Position numbers and translations under genes: made by a program. The notes beneath the pieces are model-generated. The model had not been told where the DNA came from. It saw only the letters and a program-made list of their open reading frames with translations, and made no database searches. A stretch of DNA of 64,000 nt from Phytophthora hibernalis (Eukaryota; Oomycota; Peronosporomycetes; Peronosporales; Peronosporaceae), in contig JAAKBF010000053.1 in NCBI GenBank assembly GCA_012656075.1, forward strand, positions 310,001-374,000, given 5' to 3'. Each line of letters starts with the position of its first letter. The stretch's first letter is position 1. This document shows, piece after piece, positions 1-14,300 of the stretch.

Positions 1-3000
1 GTAGACTGTCGTAGCATATTCACCTGCAAAAAAATATGCACTTCATCGCCGTCCATGTACAAAATTAACGTGACATCTCCCCCACCATTGTAAGCTGGAT
101 TTTCAACGTGAATATAAGCACTTCCACCACGAATGTCCGTTGCACTAGGCTTTGGGGAGCACCAGGAGCATCGATAAGACCAGTACTGATGGCGACACTC
201 GCCAAAGTGCTTTCTCCTACCTCGTTGTACGATTTCCCCGATATACTATACTCCGTATTCGCTAGAAGACGCCTGAACGTATATGCCAATGCACTTGTAG
301 TGATACTCTCGACCGTAGTCAATCCATCGGCGGTAAGTATCATAATTTCGTATTCGTTAATTGGGACACCACCCGAATATTCAGGTGTCAACCATGAAAC
401 TTCAATTCTTCCTCCAAATGGTACCATATCAAATTGTGGTGGGTCTGGAAGTGAAGGGGGTCCAGTCGTAGTTGATATAGAGATGGCGGGTCCTCTGTAC
501 AATCCATTGAAAGCTGCTATCTTGTACATATAAGTTGTATCAGCACTTAGACTAGACCGGTCTTCAAACTTGGTAGTAGTTGTGCGAAATATGTCTGTGC
601 GTCCACTTCGAGAAATTTCAAAGAACTGGATTAGAAGCCCGCCACTGTCGAGAGGAGAGTCCCAAGCTAGCAAGACACTACCACCAGTAACGTCTGAAGA
701 ACGAAAGAACCGTACTTCAGTCGGCTTTGAGGTAGCTAAGGTGGCTGTTGTGAAAATGGCGCTTTTCTCGCTTGATCCATCTTGGTTCGTTGCAGTAACT
801 GTACAGCTGTAGTATGTTCCTTCACTAAGACCATAGTGTGCAAAGTTTGTCTCGATGGGCAGAACACTGCCCAAGTTTTCAGCATCACCAGTGCTAGTTT
901 TCACCAATTCAACAAAGTAACCTCCCAACTCCACACCGGCAAGGTCTTCTGGAACACTCCATCCAATTGCAATTGCTCCACCTGTTGCAGATACAAGGGA
1001 TAGATTCCCTGGAGGGGACAAGCGGCTGTATGAAAGTGTCGAGACTACCAAGAATGTGCTAATTTTGTAGGAGGCAGGATCAGCACAAAAACTAGCGTCA
1101 TTGAGAGCAACGACAGCAAAAGCGTACGTCGAGCTCCTTTTTAGACCTTTAGCAGTGAAACTCCGTTCCTTAGAGTCTTGCCCGTCGTAAAGAGTAAAGT
1201 AGCCGTCTGTTGATGCACTGTACTTCTGGTAGACGATATAGCCAACCACATCGGATGCCCCTCCCAAGTCATCAGGTGTGTCCCATTCAAGCTCAATGTT
1301 GCCGGCCGTAATAACCGGAGCACGCAGATTTAGAGGGGATGAAGGCAAGTCAATTGTAGCACTAGTATGGAAAATTGCACGCTCTCCTTCCGGGCTATCT
1401 CCCTAGAGTACACACCAACAAAGTAAGCACGGACTAAAACCAGAAGTACCGCAACAGTACGACGTACCATCGCGTTAGTGAATACAGCGTACATCGCGTA
1501 GCTAGTGCGCGCCAAAAGGTTGGTGATAGTACACGAAGGATTTTCTAACCCCACCAGCTCCACTTTACAGCCAACCAGGAATTTCGTTTCGGTGCTCGGG
1601 TCACCTTCGACAACCTTGCCTGTATAAAGCGTACAATAAGTTAAAGGCTTACCTCCCGTGTCCTTTGGTCGTTTTATGATGAATGTAAGTGCTCCTCCGC
1701 GAGACTGCTCTAACAGTGTTACAGCCAGAGGTCGTTCTGGTGGCAGTCCAACCATCGTTGAAACAGATATCTGAGCAGTAGATTTCGCGTCGTCGAAATC
1801 TGGATATGATCCTGTAACAGTTGAGACGAAACACATGTAGTCACTGGAAGCATTTAGACCCTTTACAGCAAAGGTTTTTCCATGACCGTGACAGACATCA
1901 TCACGTTTCCAGCAATGTCTTTGACGGACACGCGATACTCCAGAATCGCACTCCCGCCATCATCTTGAGGAGCTTCCCATATCAATGTGAATTGGGTATT
2001 CGTCACATCCGCCGTGCTCAAAGAAAGAGGTGGTCCACGAGGAGTAATATCGTTTGTTGTGACACCAATAGGATCCGAATATTTTCCTAAGCCAAATGTA
2101 TTCCAAGCTGCGACTTCGACGTGGTACAGACTTCTTGCGGAGAGGCCAGATAACGTAAAAAACAGGTCAGTCGTATTGTATAAGTTAAAGAACGTTCCCA
2201 AGCTGGCGGCTGAGACTCGAACTAAGTAGCCAGCAACGACGGCTGGATCATTAACATCGTTTCTCCACTCAACTCTGAATTCCCCTCCAGTCCTGTGTTT
2301 TACAGAAATGTCTACGACTTCACGGGGACTGCGTTCAGGATAGTTTCATCGTCGTGTATTATCACGCTGTGCGTTGACAGATAGCTGCCGTCGTTCAATA
2401 CCGAGTTGGCCACAGTCGGTAGTACCGACTGTCCAGTCAAACGAAGACCGAAAACTTTATCGTTATTGATGAAGTAATTGTCAAGAACTTGAGCCCAAAT
2501 CTGTGAGCTTGTCTGCTGGTCTGTCATCACCCCAGTCCCACCCACAGCAAGATAGTCCTCTCCAGCAACCGCAGCGATGTCGAATGACTCAAAACCAAAA
2601 GTTATGCTCCCTGTTGTACCGTTAAGACGCACCAGAGTCACCATCGCAACTGATGCGTCCTCCAAAACTTCAGATGGGGTCTTGGAAAATGACACAAACC
2701 CAGGTTGTTGCCATGCATCCGTGTGTAAACGAGCTACATGCTGGCCAGCCAGATCCACTCCAAACAGGCCTACAGCTACAAGAGACGGAATAAGCTCGGC
2801 TGAGTCATCATTCCACATCGTGAATGTAACATCTGCGCTCTCCTGCCCATCGACAAATGTCAGGCTGCACGGTTCTGATTCGACGTCGGAGGTGACCAAG
2901 TACAGAGTGCAATGACAACCTTCATCAGGAACGCTTTTGCATTGCAGAAGTACTGTGTCAGGTTCTACCATATTCACGCCCATGGCAACAGACCCTGAGG

Positions 3001-6000
3001 TTCCACTGCTTCGAAGCACCACTGTGCGAATGACTCCGTCCTTATCGGCATTATAGTCTGTTTCGGACATTCCGAACACTCCTGTATAACATCAACAGAA
3101 AATTTAATATATCGATGCCAATCACCGCATCACCATAACAACCTACCTGTTGAAATGCTGCTTGTGCTGAACCCAACTAGGTCTGAATCGCTTGACCCAA
3201 GAGGACCATTGGCATGGACACTGACCTTATATTCTGTCTCGGATTCCAGCATCTCCAGTTTATACGAAGTCGGGCATGTATATTCGCCATCGTTTTCACA
3301 CATGACATTTGTTTGCTGAATATTAGTACCATCTTGAAAAAGGGATACATCATAAGAAATAATTTCTGTATCGTAAGGCTCGGATCCAAGCGTTACAACT
3401 GCGCTGTAGGTGTTCACTCTTAACATTGAAGCAACAAAATTCAGCGGGATTCCGGATGTAGTTGTGTACGTTTCTTCAGCCCAATGCGATGCCAACGACA
3501 GTGAATTCACCACTCTGACAAAGACATCATATCGGCTATTCTGTTCCAGACCTTTTACGACCAAGTGACAACAAGTGAAGCTGGCCGAATCAACCTCGGT
3601 CCCTGCGAATTTCACCACGTACTGGAAATTCAATGATCCATCGCCGCCAGTATCGCACGGAGGGGTTACGCTTACTTGCAGCGAGCTGTACGTTCGCTCA
3701 GTTAAAGATAATCTGGGAGGCAACGGGGTAGACAGCGATTCGGTAGAAATCTTTGTAGATGCCATGGCACCTTCAACGAGTGACGCGTTTACAGCAGCAA
3801 CACCGTATACGTACGCAGTGTTTGCTACCAATCTACCACAGTCCGTATACGGGGAGTAATGTGGTCTGGAGTCAACAGTTCGTAGTCTCGATACACATAA
3901 TAGCCAACAACAGGGCCCCCTCCCGTATCCTGGCGCAAATGCAAACACGAACATTTTAATTAATGCTTTGTGCTTTCCTGGGATAAAACAGCAAATGTAA
4001 CGAACCAGAGGTGGGTCCCATGTGAGCTGCACCGATCCGCCAGTTGCTGAGAGTTGGCGAAGGTTCGAAGGGTTCGAAGCTGGGGTTTGACTCCTGAATA
4101 CATGTACACAATGCAATGCCGCGTTAGTGAGAATGCAGAAAGAATAAATATGCAGTCTCCTCACGTGGTTCGAATCCCCTGGAAAACCGTGCTATCACTT
4201 TTACCAGCTTGATTGATCGCTTGGACACCGAAATAATAGGTCGACGAGTAGTTCAGCCCACTAAAGACTGCTGATGTTGTTCCCTTCACCGTTCTCGGCT
4301 CTTTCGCAGATACCATATTCCCGCACGGTATTCGGTAGGCGTATCCGCTGTCTTCTCGAGTAAGACAGCAATCCATTGAACCGTCGGGACAATTGAGCGC
4401 TGTCTTTTCACACATAGACGTACTTTTGATCAATTCGTATTGCTCCACCGAACGTTTCACTGAGTTGCATTTTGAGCACGCGTTCACGGTCTCCTTGTCA
4501 AGGCATGATGATGCGGATAATATTGTGATCTTGTATCTCATTGAGGCCAACAACCCCCTCCTCGATCCAGTGGTGGAATCCAGGCAACTTCAATGGCCCC
4601 TCCAGAGACGGTAATCGATGATATACTCTGCGGTTCACTTGGAGGTGTCGGTGACTTTGTTTTGAAGGTTGCACCGACAGATCGGGAACTGTTCTTTGCA
4701 TCTGCATTCGTGGCAACCACCTTTACAGTGTACAATGTTTCAGCAATTAGATCTTTCAACAACGTAGAAGCTGAGAGAACATATATATCCTCTTGACTGC
4801 CAAGTGACATTAAAAGATTGTGAACCCTAGGTATAACAGTCCGTTAGTTGGTCGCGACATCTACACCATTTTCGTATTTTGACACATAGCGCACCTGTTA
4901 TATCGACACCTCCATTGTCGAGTGGTAATGACCATTCCATTATTGCACTGCTTCCAGTAACACTCATCACCTTGATATCGCGGGGTGGGGTGGGAGTTGA
5001 AGAGGTTGTCGTTTTCATTATTGTCGACGTACTAAACGAAGAGGTACCCAGGTTCGTTGTTACGGCAGCGGAAATTGAGTAACTTGTACTTGTCTTCAAA
5101 GGAACCGCATCATACGTCACATTTTCGCCAGCTTCATAGCTGTTCGTAACAGAAGTTCCATCATCGTTGGCGATTTTGACCAAAAACCCGGTGAGTTGTG
5201 CACCCTGCATATTATTGGGTTTGATCAAGCTCATCGTGATCATGCCTCCAGTGGCCTTCAGGAAGTATGGGCTCGGTGGTGGGCCAGGCGCAGAAGATGC
5301 TGCAGTCGTTGCGGTTGTCCCGTCCGCAAGCTGCAGACTACTTGGCACTAAGATACAGATATCGACAAGATTTATTGCCACTGCCTTGACGATGTACCGG
5401 GTCTCTGGAAGAAGCGGCATGTTTTCCGACTCGGAAGAAGACAAAATCTCCACGGTATCGATCGTGTCCGATCCGAATGTGCTCGCAACCTCCATAAAAT
5501 CACCAACATCTTCTTTAGTCATGTACACATTGTAGCCTTGTATTCGACCTCCACCTGAGCACATCAGCGTTTGTAAGCAAGCGCTCCCAAGAAAAGATGT
5601 CATTAAAAAGCAGCAATACCATCATCGAGTGGCGGGTTCAACTTCAGAACGATTGATGCTCCTGCAGAAGCCAACATGTAACACGATTAGAGAGAGAAAA
5701 AGCTAATCGGCTAGCAAACGAAGACAGGACATACCAGTAGTGCTCAATACGGTTGGTGGAGGACACGGGCCAGGTATCTGCAGCGATGTGGTAGCGACAA
5801 TCAAAGGATTGCTTCCAGACGATGAAAGACCGCCTTCGTTTGAAGCAAACGCTGAAATTCGATAGCTCGTTAGCGCCTCTAATCCGTAGATATCGTAGAT
5901 AAGCGCGTCCGAATTTTCAGGAGACTGAGATTGTCGTAGCACTTCCGTCAAGGTGCTGAGCCGCCAAACCACCACCGTCACATGAGAAAGATCCGTGCCT

Positions 6001-6525
6001 CCGGAATCTAAAGGAGGCTGTACGCTCACATGAACAAATCCACCGCCGACTGTCAATTTCGTCGGAGCGGCAGGAATGCCAGGTGCTGAACTTTCCAAAG
6101 TAGTAGCGACAATCACATCCGAGTACAGTGGTGACGCCAACGACCCGTCGATAAAGTTCGTCTTCACTTGCAAAGAGTACTCCGTGTTGCTGGTCAACCC
6201 ATACAGGTCGTAGGAAGTTCCATCTGGAGTCGTATTCCCGATCTCCTCGTCATCCAGAACCACCAGAAAGTTCACAATATCTTCTTTCGGGTTGGTAGAG
6301 ATCCATGACGACGAGATTACCCTGGAAATGCAAGTCAAAACGTACCCTAGTGAGTTATTTATCTTTCACACTAACAAGAAAAGTTTGTATGGCACCATTT
6401 TAAATGCAATGCCCCGCCTGTTGCCGTCACGAAGGCGACTATCGAAGGCTCTGTCGTCTGTGCTGTTGAGTTCGCAATCCAAATGACCAAAAGCAGTAGC
6501 CACCACGCTGAAAAGGTCGTGCCAT
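1..6525 (-). CDS. Large secreted/surface protein with FN3 repeats and a Calx-beta domain (3' end outside window)
   Basis: Minus-strand multi-exon gene that begins near 6525 and runs off the left edge. The first exon encodes MARPF followed, after one suspected missing base in the A-run at 6511-6514, by a hydrophobic signal-peptide core ending near NSTAQ. About a dozen fibronectin type III modules follow, recognised by repeats of the type 'PP.DSGG', 'Y.V' and 'T.Y...V.A.N'. Exons lie roughly at 6330-6525, 5703-6330, 4827-5603, 4538-4810, 4161-4553, 3130-4164, 2312-3079, 1863-2201, 1330-1836 and 1-1348. A Calx-beta domain sits at about 2340-2800 (GEDY motif, then VFGLRLTG and IHDDE). A Cys-rich insertion interrupts the FN3 module at about 4330-4500. 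No transmembrane segment is visible before the edge. Function is unknown; adhesion or a surface matrix role is inference from the domains. Domain calls are confident, exon edges approximate. Confidence 0.75.
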
Positions 6526-8348
6526 GACAGCGTCGTGGCTAAATTGCTAAAGATCAGAATGGCGAGTCAAACGTGAAGGATACGGCGACCTTTTGGGATC
6601 ACTTTGATAAGCAGAGGCCTACATAAAATATCCAAATATTAGGTTAACGTTAGTACTGAATCATTAATACTTCTTAAAAGTACTACGGGTACTGATCTCG
6701 CGATATGAATCCCTTCTATCCAGCCTGGAGTTCGCGGTCAATAACATTGAAGAGCATGGGGCGAATGGCTTCTTTACACTGCGTTTTTCTTGTCGGACCT
6801 CGGTCTATCAAAATAGTGACTATTACGGCCTGACTTGATATTTGTATGAACTCCTCGAAAAGGTTGGACAGCCCATGGGGTCAAATACGTAATCGCAATA
6901 AGGAACAATCACACTGACAACGCTCTGGCCGTCCAACTTCATCTTGTCTCGAAGAATATTGCCTTCTTCTTCTAACATGCGCGATTATTGAGATCGAGGC
7001 TGGGGAGATCGACTCGAAATGTTTATACCGATTGAAACATTTTTCTTGTGGTGATTGCTATACCGATTTTTCGGGATAAAAATTGTTTACTATCATTTCT
7101 AAAGTGGTTGGAGTCGCGATTGTCGGTCAATGGACACAAATTGACGTTTGGGAGTGCCGTCAAAGCGATCAAGCTCACACTGTGTCGAAGCCAGCAATGC
7201 AAAGATGCATACGCACCGTTCTACCTCTCGGTATTGGTGACTACCAAGCAATTGAAAAGGTCCATGCGCAACGGGATAGTTTCGAGCCATCACTTGTGCG
7301 CGAGATTGTGGGCTCCATCGGAATCTTTATATGCCAACAGCCACCCCGGGTCAGATTGGGATGTGATAAACCGATTTACGGTTCTGCGTGTGTCCTGACA
7401 GAGCGAATTCCTATGACCCTCTTGAAAATGAATCAAGATCGTGGAGACCAACTTATGCTGGGTTGCTAGAGTGTACCCAAATTTACCGTGATCTGATCAC
7501 TCTTGGTGGAGTTCCGGTGGGTTTTCGAGTATTTGGTGTTGGTGAAGAAATCTCGTGGAGAAGCGAAGGCCATGTTTGGCCACTATCAAGGGTTGCTTCA
7601 GGAATATCTGGACAACATACGTTGCTAAGTACTTGAACATTCTGAACTCCGAGCAGTACATCCATTTTGGCGGCCTCTGCGATTGCTAGCCAACCGGTCT
7701 GGCCAGGCGAGGTGTTCGATGGGGACATCACGTGATCAAGCCTTCAGAATTCTTCTGTATGCTTGCTAACTTCGGTATATGGAGGATTAGATGTCAAAGT
7801 TCCTTACGCATTGTTGCATAGTATTGGATCATTCCATGACACGATTGCAACTGTGGATGAGAGGGTGTGTCTCGTGTCTGACCTCTGAATGATCAGCAAA
7901 AATATGTAGACGATAGAATGTTCGACATTCAAGCGCGGCAATCGTGGGAGATGTTTGGTGCCTGCTTTTGCATTAATGCGTTGCCGGTGCTTGGGCTCTT
8001 AAAACTGTATTGAAAGGCGGTGACGAGGGAAAAGCGATTCAGTGACTCCGATGATGTTTTTGCGACCAAGCGGTTGAAAGTTGCCGGAGTTCTCGTCCTA
8101 AGTTTACTATAGCTTTACAGATAAGTACATGTAATACGTGTGAACGTTTTTGCTTGCACAGCATTTTTGTAAAAGGTTTCTGGGTCCTGCTTCAATTGAG
8201 TGGTTACAGACAAGCTGAGTAACTCATGGCCAAACGGAGTCTAAGTCAGAAGGCTACCTGGCAGCATACATGCTCAAAGCTTAACTAAGCAGTCTCATTC
8301 ACAATGTGTAACACATGGCTCTGTGCAAAAATTGACGATACAGAAGCA
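6526..8348. other. Gene-free interval between the FN3 gene and RME-8
   Basis: About 1.8 kb lying upstream of the FN3 gene's first exon and downstream of the RME-8 stop codon. Plus-strand open frames of 80-130 codons at 7048-7640 overlap in several registers, match no family I recognise and show no splice-compatible continuation. Composition is somewhat more AT-rich than the flanking exons. It may hold the FN3 gene's promoter and decayed repeat DNA, but I see no terminal repeats, polyprotein motifs or RNA gene. Confidence 0.4.
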
Positions 8349-11300
8349 CTACACTACCGTGCTGTGGCGCGGGTTCATCCGCATGTACTCGCGCATCACC
8401 CGATCTGCCTCAGGAAACAGAGGCTTCAAAAATGGGTCTTCGTTCGATATGGACATTACCACGCCTGTGGCCTCGCGTCGGTAGCTCTTCTGCCACTTCT
8501 TGTGCTTTTTCAGTATTTGATGAGCAGTGTTTCCTGGACACGATCCTTTAGACGATGAGCATCAAAAATGTTAGTTCGTGTACCAAACGTGTCTGCTAGA
8601 TTCGCGCACCTTTTCCAGTATGTTCAAAATCTCAATCGCTTCGGCACGGACGATATGTGGCTCCCTCACTCGGCCGATCCCATCGGGGTTCTCCAAAATG
8701 TTCAGCAAGAAACCAAATAGATCGAGCCGGCTAGCTACATACACGATGCCTGCGCTCGCATCTCGGTCTCCATGCTCTGGATACTCTAATACTAACTGTC
8801 GCATGATCTCCAGAACGAAAGCACTCTCCAAGTGCAGAGGGCCTCCCCGCATTGGGTTGATGATCGCCATCAAGCACGACAATGCTGTGGAGCACATTGG
8901 CTGCATAGAGATAATGCATGCTCGAGACATAGAACATACTCGCAAGATGCGCACCACATTGACAACGCACGGCTCACACGCTTGGGAACGGACCGTATCG
9001 TTCAAATAATCACAGCACTTTGCCGAAATCTGCAGCTCTGCAACTTTATCGAGCAAGAAAGCTTCCACCTGAATACAGCACGATAAAAATTGTGTTTAGC
9101 TCGATCGTCATGCACGCGCAACAGAGCTGAAGGCATCACCTGCAAGAGACACACTAGTGACGACCCCACTAAGTCAACCAGGTTAATGTCGTGCTGGATC
9201 AGCTCGTCATCAGCTCGAGCCATCGTCGCCCGTAACGCAGATGTCATATGAGCAAGTTGCTTGAACAAAACTTCAAACTCGGACCACAAACACGTCATGA
9301 AATACCTAATAGTCACAAGGTGGGTGCATTAGTACAAAAGCACGCATTTAACCGTAAAGTATGCCTTGAGTACGTACAGAGGATCGTGTAGATTGAAAGT
9401 CGGATCCTCCATGAACAGGGTGAGGTAGACGTTGCCAGCTATTGGAGCCGGGTAGAGGCCACTGTAATCAATCTCGAACGAGTCCACTACAGATGTGAAG
9501 TTACCATCCTCCGTCTCTGTTGTCGACGTTGACGAGAAATAGATGTTGAGAAAGTTGACGATATTGTTGCGCTGGTGGTTGCGGAAATCAACGTTCCATA
9601 CGAGTTCGGGGGTCATGTGGTCAGCCTGTTTAAGCACAAAAGCACGAGCGATTAAATTTGATCAGGCCATCAAAAAATCCGCTGCGAACCATCTTACCAT
9701 AATGTACTCCACGATCGTGTCTGGGCTTGAAGCAATTGTCCGAACGATCGCCGGTGGGAAGAAGCGACAGAGTACGCGCCTGGACTCGATATTCAAAGGC
9801 CCTCCATCCTTGACCATTTCTGAGAGAACGAAGGCGGACGGAATACGTAAACGCTCAGCAGCATCAAACTCGTCGTCGACGATAGTTTCTTCCACGAGCA
9901 GCACCCAGCCAATAAATTCCAAGTAAACGCCAGATTGCAGAATTTCAGAAACGCACTTCGCTGCCGCTCCGTTTGCACAAAGATTGCGGATAATCCCGAG
10001 GATGTCGGGTCCCACGTCTTGGCTGATGTGAATCAACTCAACGAGGATATCACAAATCCCGTATTCCATCGACACCGTTCCAAAGTACTCCAGCGTCGAT
10101 AGGACTTGCAGAATCGCAATGCAATGCAGCCGGCACGGAAGATAAAGCTGTGGGGTCAGCACTAAACTCTTTTCAGCATCTTCGCTCTGGTGGACTTCAT
10201 TGTCCGGTGGAAATAGCAGCCGCAAAACCATCTTCATCGCACTATCGTTGGCAACTAGGTTCTTCTCCACTAGCGCTGGAGCCACCGAAGTTGTAATTGA
10301 TAAGCAATTCAGCGCAGTAACTCGATCCATCGTTGTCCGCTGTTCTTCGTCGACGTCCCAGCCAGCATAAGGTGGAAGTGTCTGCATGGCTCCCTCCTCG
10401 TTGATAAACTCCGGCCTGATGAGCTCTCCGCTGTCAATAAATGAAAACATTTCTCTGAAGAATGTCTCTGTAAGACCCAGCTCGGACACTGGCGCCGGAA
10501 CCAGACTCTTTTCAATGACGAGGAGACTCCCCATGAGCATCTCGATGTAAAGTCCACCGACGCAAAACAAGTCCGCAAGGTACATGAACCGGAACTGGAT
10601 AGCTTCGGTATAGTGTTCGTCCGTTGGTACCTCCGGCTCGATGCTTGCCCTAGGCGAAACAAAATTCATCTGCTCATGGCGCATCTCGCTGTTCCAGAAC
10701 AACGTGTACGACTCACACTCACCGTGAAAAATCTTTAAGAACTCGTGATGGCTGCCAATTAACAGCAATCCAGACAAGTTCGGAGTCATCAGTGCATCGA
10801 CAACTTGCTTCACCAGAGAGTCAGCCGGTGATTGAAGTTCGCTCCCTTCAGCAAAGAATCCTCCCAACCTACAAAGAGCGCGGACGGCCATGATAGCCAA
10901 CAAATTCTGCACTTCTACAGCCACGGTCGCAAATCCTTCCTCTTCGGAGCCAAGGCTTTCCTGTAAACGAGTGTGAACAGTGGTGTCATCTAGCTTCACA
11001 TCGTATATCGAGAAGAGCGAGAATAATTGCCATAAGATGCCGGCCTTGACAAGCCGTTGTTGGTTCTTCTCTAGTTGTGCCATTCTGGAAATGCCTACAA
11101 TTAATCATTCAAGCATGAGAAATTGTGAGAACCAACATTAGTTTGGACAATACAGGACGTTCAACATGCCCACCTTCGAGAACTTGTTGAGTGATCTTTG
11201 ACAATAAGAACGACTTTTTAGCAGCGTGGTTCCAAAGCCACAGAATTCGAACCATGTCCACTAGTAACGTCGGTGACTCCGCAATCCAGTCTCGCCCTCG

Positions 11301-14300
11301 AGGAGAGGCTAACAGTCCGGTGATAGTTTTAAGCAAAAGAAGCAGACTTCAAGTAATTTGGCTGTTGGCTGCTTCGCAGCCAACCATCGAGTCAACGCAG
11401 AAATTCACGACCTTATCCAAAGTATTCAAACCTGGCTGCTCCAGCAGTAAGTCGCCATTCGTGAGAGATACCGCGCATATATTGTAGATGAGTTCTGCTG
11501 CACAAACTGAGATCTCAAGAGTTTGAGCCTTGGGAGTGCCTTGGGGCGGGATTCCTTGAGCTGTACAATGGGCATCCAACAACGGAAGTAGTAGATCGTA
11601 AGCGTCAAACTTGTAGTCATACAGTTGTTCTGGATAGCGGTTGCACATAATGACCAAAGAACGAAGCAGGAGCAGCAAATTCTCTGGGTCATGGCCAATA
11701 GTTAACAAAGTCGGTCGTGGGCAAGTAAGAACCTGGTAGGCCTCTCGCAGCTCATTCAACCTAGCCAAAAAGGCACAGCAACAAGTACGTCAGTCTAGAG
11801 TTAATCCGGTTAAAATGCTGAGTGAACAAACCTTTCGTTGTACTTATCAGTGGGGATATTCGACTGCGCCAGCGACCTTGCCTTCTCTTTGAAGCCGGCG
11901 CGAAGAGTAGGATCAGAGATCTGATAGCCGTCTCCCACCCTAAGGCCTAATATGTGTCGTGCTTGAGCAGAATCAAGGGAGGCACCTTGTCTACTTTTCT
12001 CAGTACGCCATTCCCTTGTCAATTTTCCCATGAAGTCCAAGGGATCCGAAATGGCGAAGTTGTCGTGCTCACAGAACTGGCCCAAATACACTCCGCCGCA
12101 CCAAACTTCTTGTGAAAGTTCCTTGAAGGCGACAGGTGCCATCGGGCAGAAAAACCACTCACGTGATACGTCTTCTTCCAAAGCCGAAGCATAATCTTGC
12201 AAATGCGCTTGGCACTGGGTTTGAAGATGTTTCCGCATTTCGACACTCCAGATCACCTGAGGCGACTGTTCTCCCTCACAGAAAATCTTTGTAAACGCAG
12301 ATGGCGACGATCTTTCGAGCAAGTTGATCATATCTAGTGGGAGAATATCCTTTAGTGCGCTGGTCCCGTTAAACCCAGCCTGAACCTGGTGTGTAGCCTT
12401 TAGCAGCCCAGCCATTGCTTTGAAGTTGGTCGTTTCTCCAATGAATGCCAAGTAAAACAAACCCCAGGTAAACAAGGATGCCCGGTTTGAAATGACTTCT
12501 TCCAGTAATGCGCCAGTTGGCTGGTGATCCGTGTACAAAAACTCGAGAAGGGCGGCAACCTTTTCCCAAAGCTTGGAATAATCACTTCGAACTAAAACAG
12601 GAAGAATCGAGCGAGCATACCGCCAAAGTGTCGTTCTTCCTCGGGGCAGAGGGAAAATTGGGTCCCCAACGTACGTGTTGTTGTCACCTAGCAACGAGTT
12701 ACTGCGTGCCACAGAAAGGAGAATGCTAATCGCGTCATGCGCGATCTGAAGCGGATGCAAGCCGCCAAGAACCCCACTTCCCATCGTAATTGAGCGATTT
12801 CCATCACTTTAGCTTTGGTTGTCAACGATTCGCATGCAGGGTCATCTTGACATCTCACCCAAAACTGCTCATTTCCGTGTGTTTTTCATCCCGTTTCTGC
12901 TTGAGCTCGTTCACGCTAAACGGTCCGAGCTGTTCTCCCTCATCAGTTTCAAGAATCCAAAGTTTCTTCGGCTCGGTGATGTCACCAATCTCACGGTTCG
13001 TAGAGTGTGCCAGCTGGAGAAGCTGCACAGCAAGCTCCAGATTGTGTTCATTGCTTAACACACGTCGCGCATTTCCGGATTGCAAGCACAGAGACCGCAC
13101 CGTGTGAAGAAAGCTCTCCAGCATCGAAGCGTGGACGGTTTCACTCATCAACGTCCACAAATGTCCAACCTCTTCAAAGTCCACAGCGTTCACAAATCCT
13201 GCATGAGCAGCTGCTACAACTCCCATACTTTTAATGCACAGTATTGATGTTTCCAGGTCATCCCTGTACTCAGCATGGATGTTTTCTCGAAGCATTCGTA
13301 CATACAGCGCTGCCAGTACTGCTGCGGGGTTTCGAACCGGGACCTGCTCAGGGGTTAGCGTTACAAAGTCATCCTCCTCCGCTACTGTTCCGAAGAATGA
13401 CAGTTTGCTTCGCAAATGTGCCAATATTCTAATGTAACACCCACCAACGACAACTTCGTTGGCTAGGCTAGCGTATGACACCCCGAAATCTTCATAGTTC
13501 CACCGAGCTTTCATGGCACCGCTGTTGATTTGGAACCGGGTAAAACGCTTGATTTCGGTGTAAAGTGCACACCGAAGCTCCATTCGCGTTTGTTTACTCC
13601 AAATCATATCAATGGCCTCATGGTCTAGGCTGAGCATGTGAAAGAGCAGCCGAAAATTTTCTTGGGTCCGTGCAGAGCGTGACATTGCGTAATGCCCCCT
13701 TCGAAGATTTATGCCGCTGTGACGGAGATTTTTGCCAACAGACAAAGCGCCCAAGAAACTAAGCGCAACGTCTCTCTTACGGAGACGAGGGGCGTGGTCA
13801 TGTGAACTAGAGCTTCGTGTCTTAGACTCACGACTTGAGTTTTTTGTACTTGAAGTAGTTCGCAAGCTTGTCGCCGTACCGTCAACCGAGCTTTTCAACT
13901 TTCGCAGCATTCTAGCCTTCGATTGGTTGTTTTCGATCGGTGTTTCAAAAGAGCTCCGTCCATTCCGCGTCAGTGATGATCGCTCGCCTGAAAACGATGT
14001 GCGAACCTCTGGAATCGGAAGGTTTGACACTGATAGGCGCCGGTGCTCACATTGGACCCCACGCGAATGCCCATTACCTGCATTTATGCCCCCATTGACA
14101 CGCTTTTTCGAGCAATCTTCTTTTGATTCATATCCGAATCGGCAACACTGATTGCTTCACCATCAGACATCCAACACAATGAGTCCCCTTGGAATGTAGA
14201 CTCACTCGTTGAAGAGATGCGATCGCCATCAGTATACTCTAGCAAGCGCTCCTGGCGTTCCTCTTCCATTGCCTCGCGCTCCAATCGATCATAGTCCTCG

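Noticed and set aside
7048..7731. Overlapping plus- and minus-strand frames as remains of a retrotransposon
   Set aside because: I could not find reverse transcriptase, integrase or protease motifs, nor long terminal repeats.
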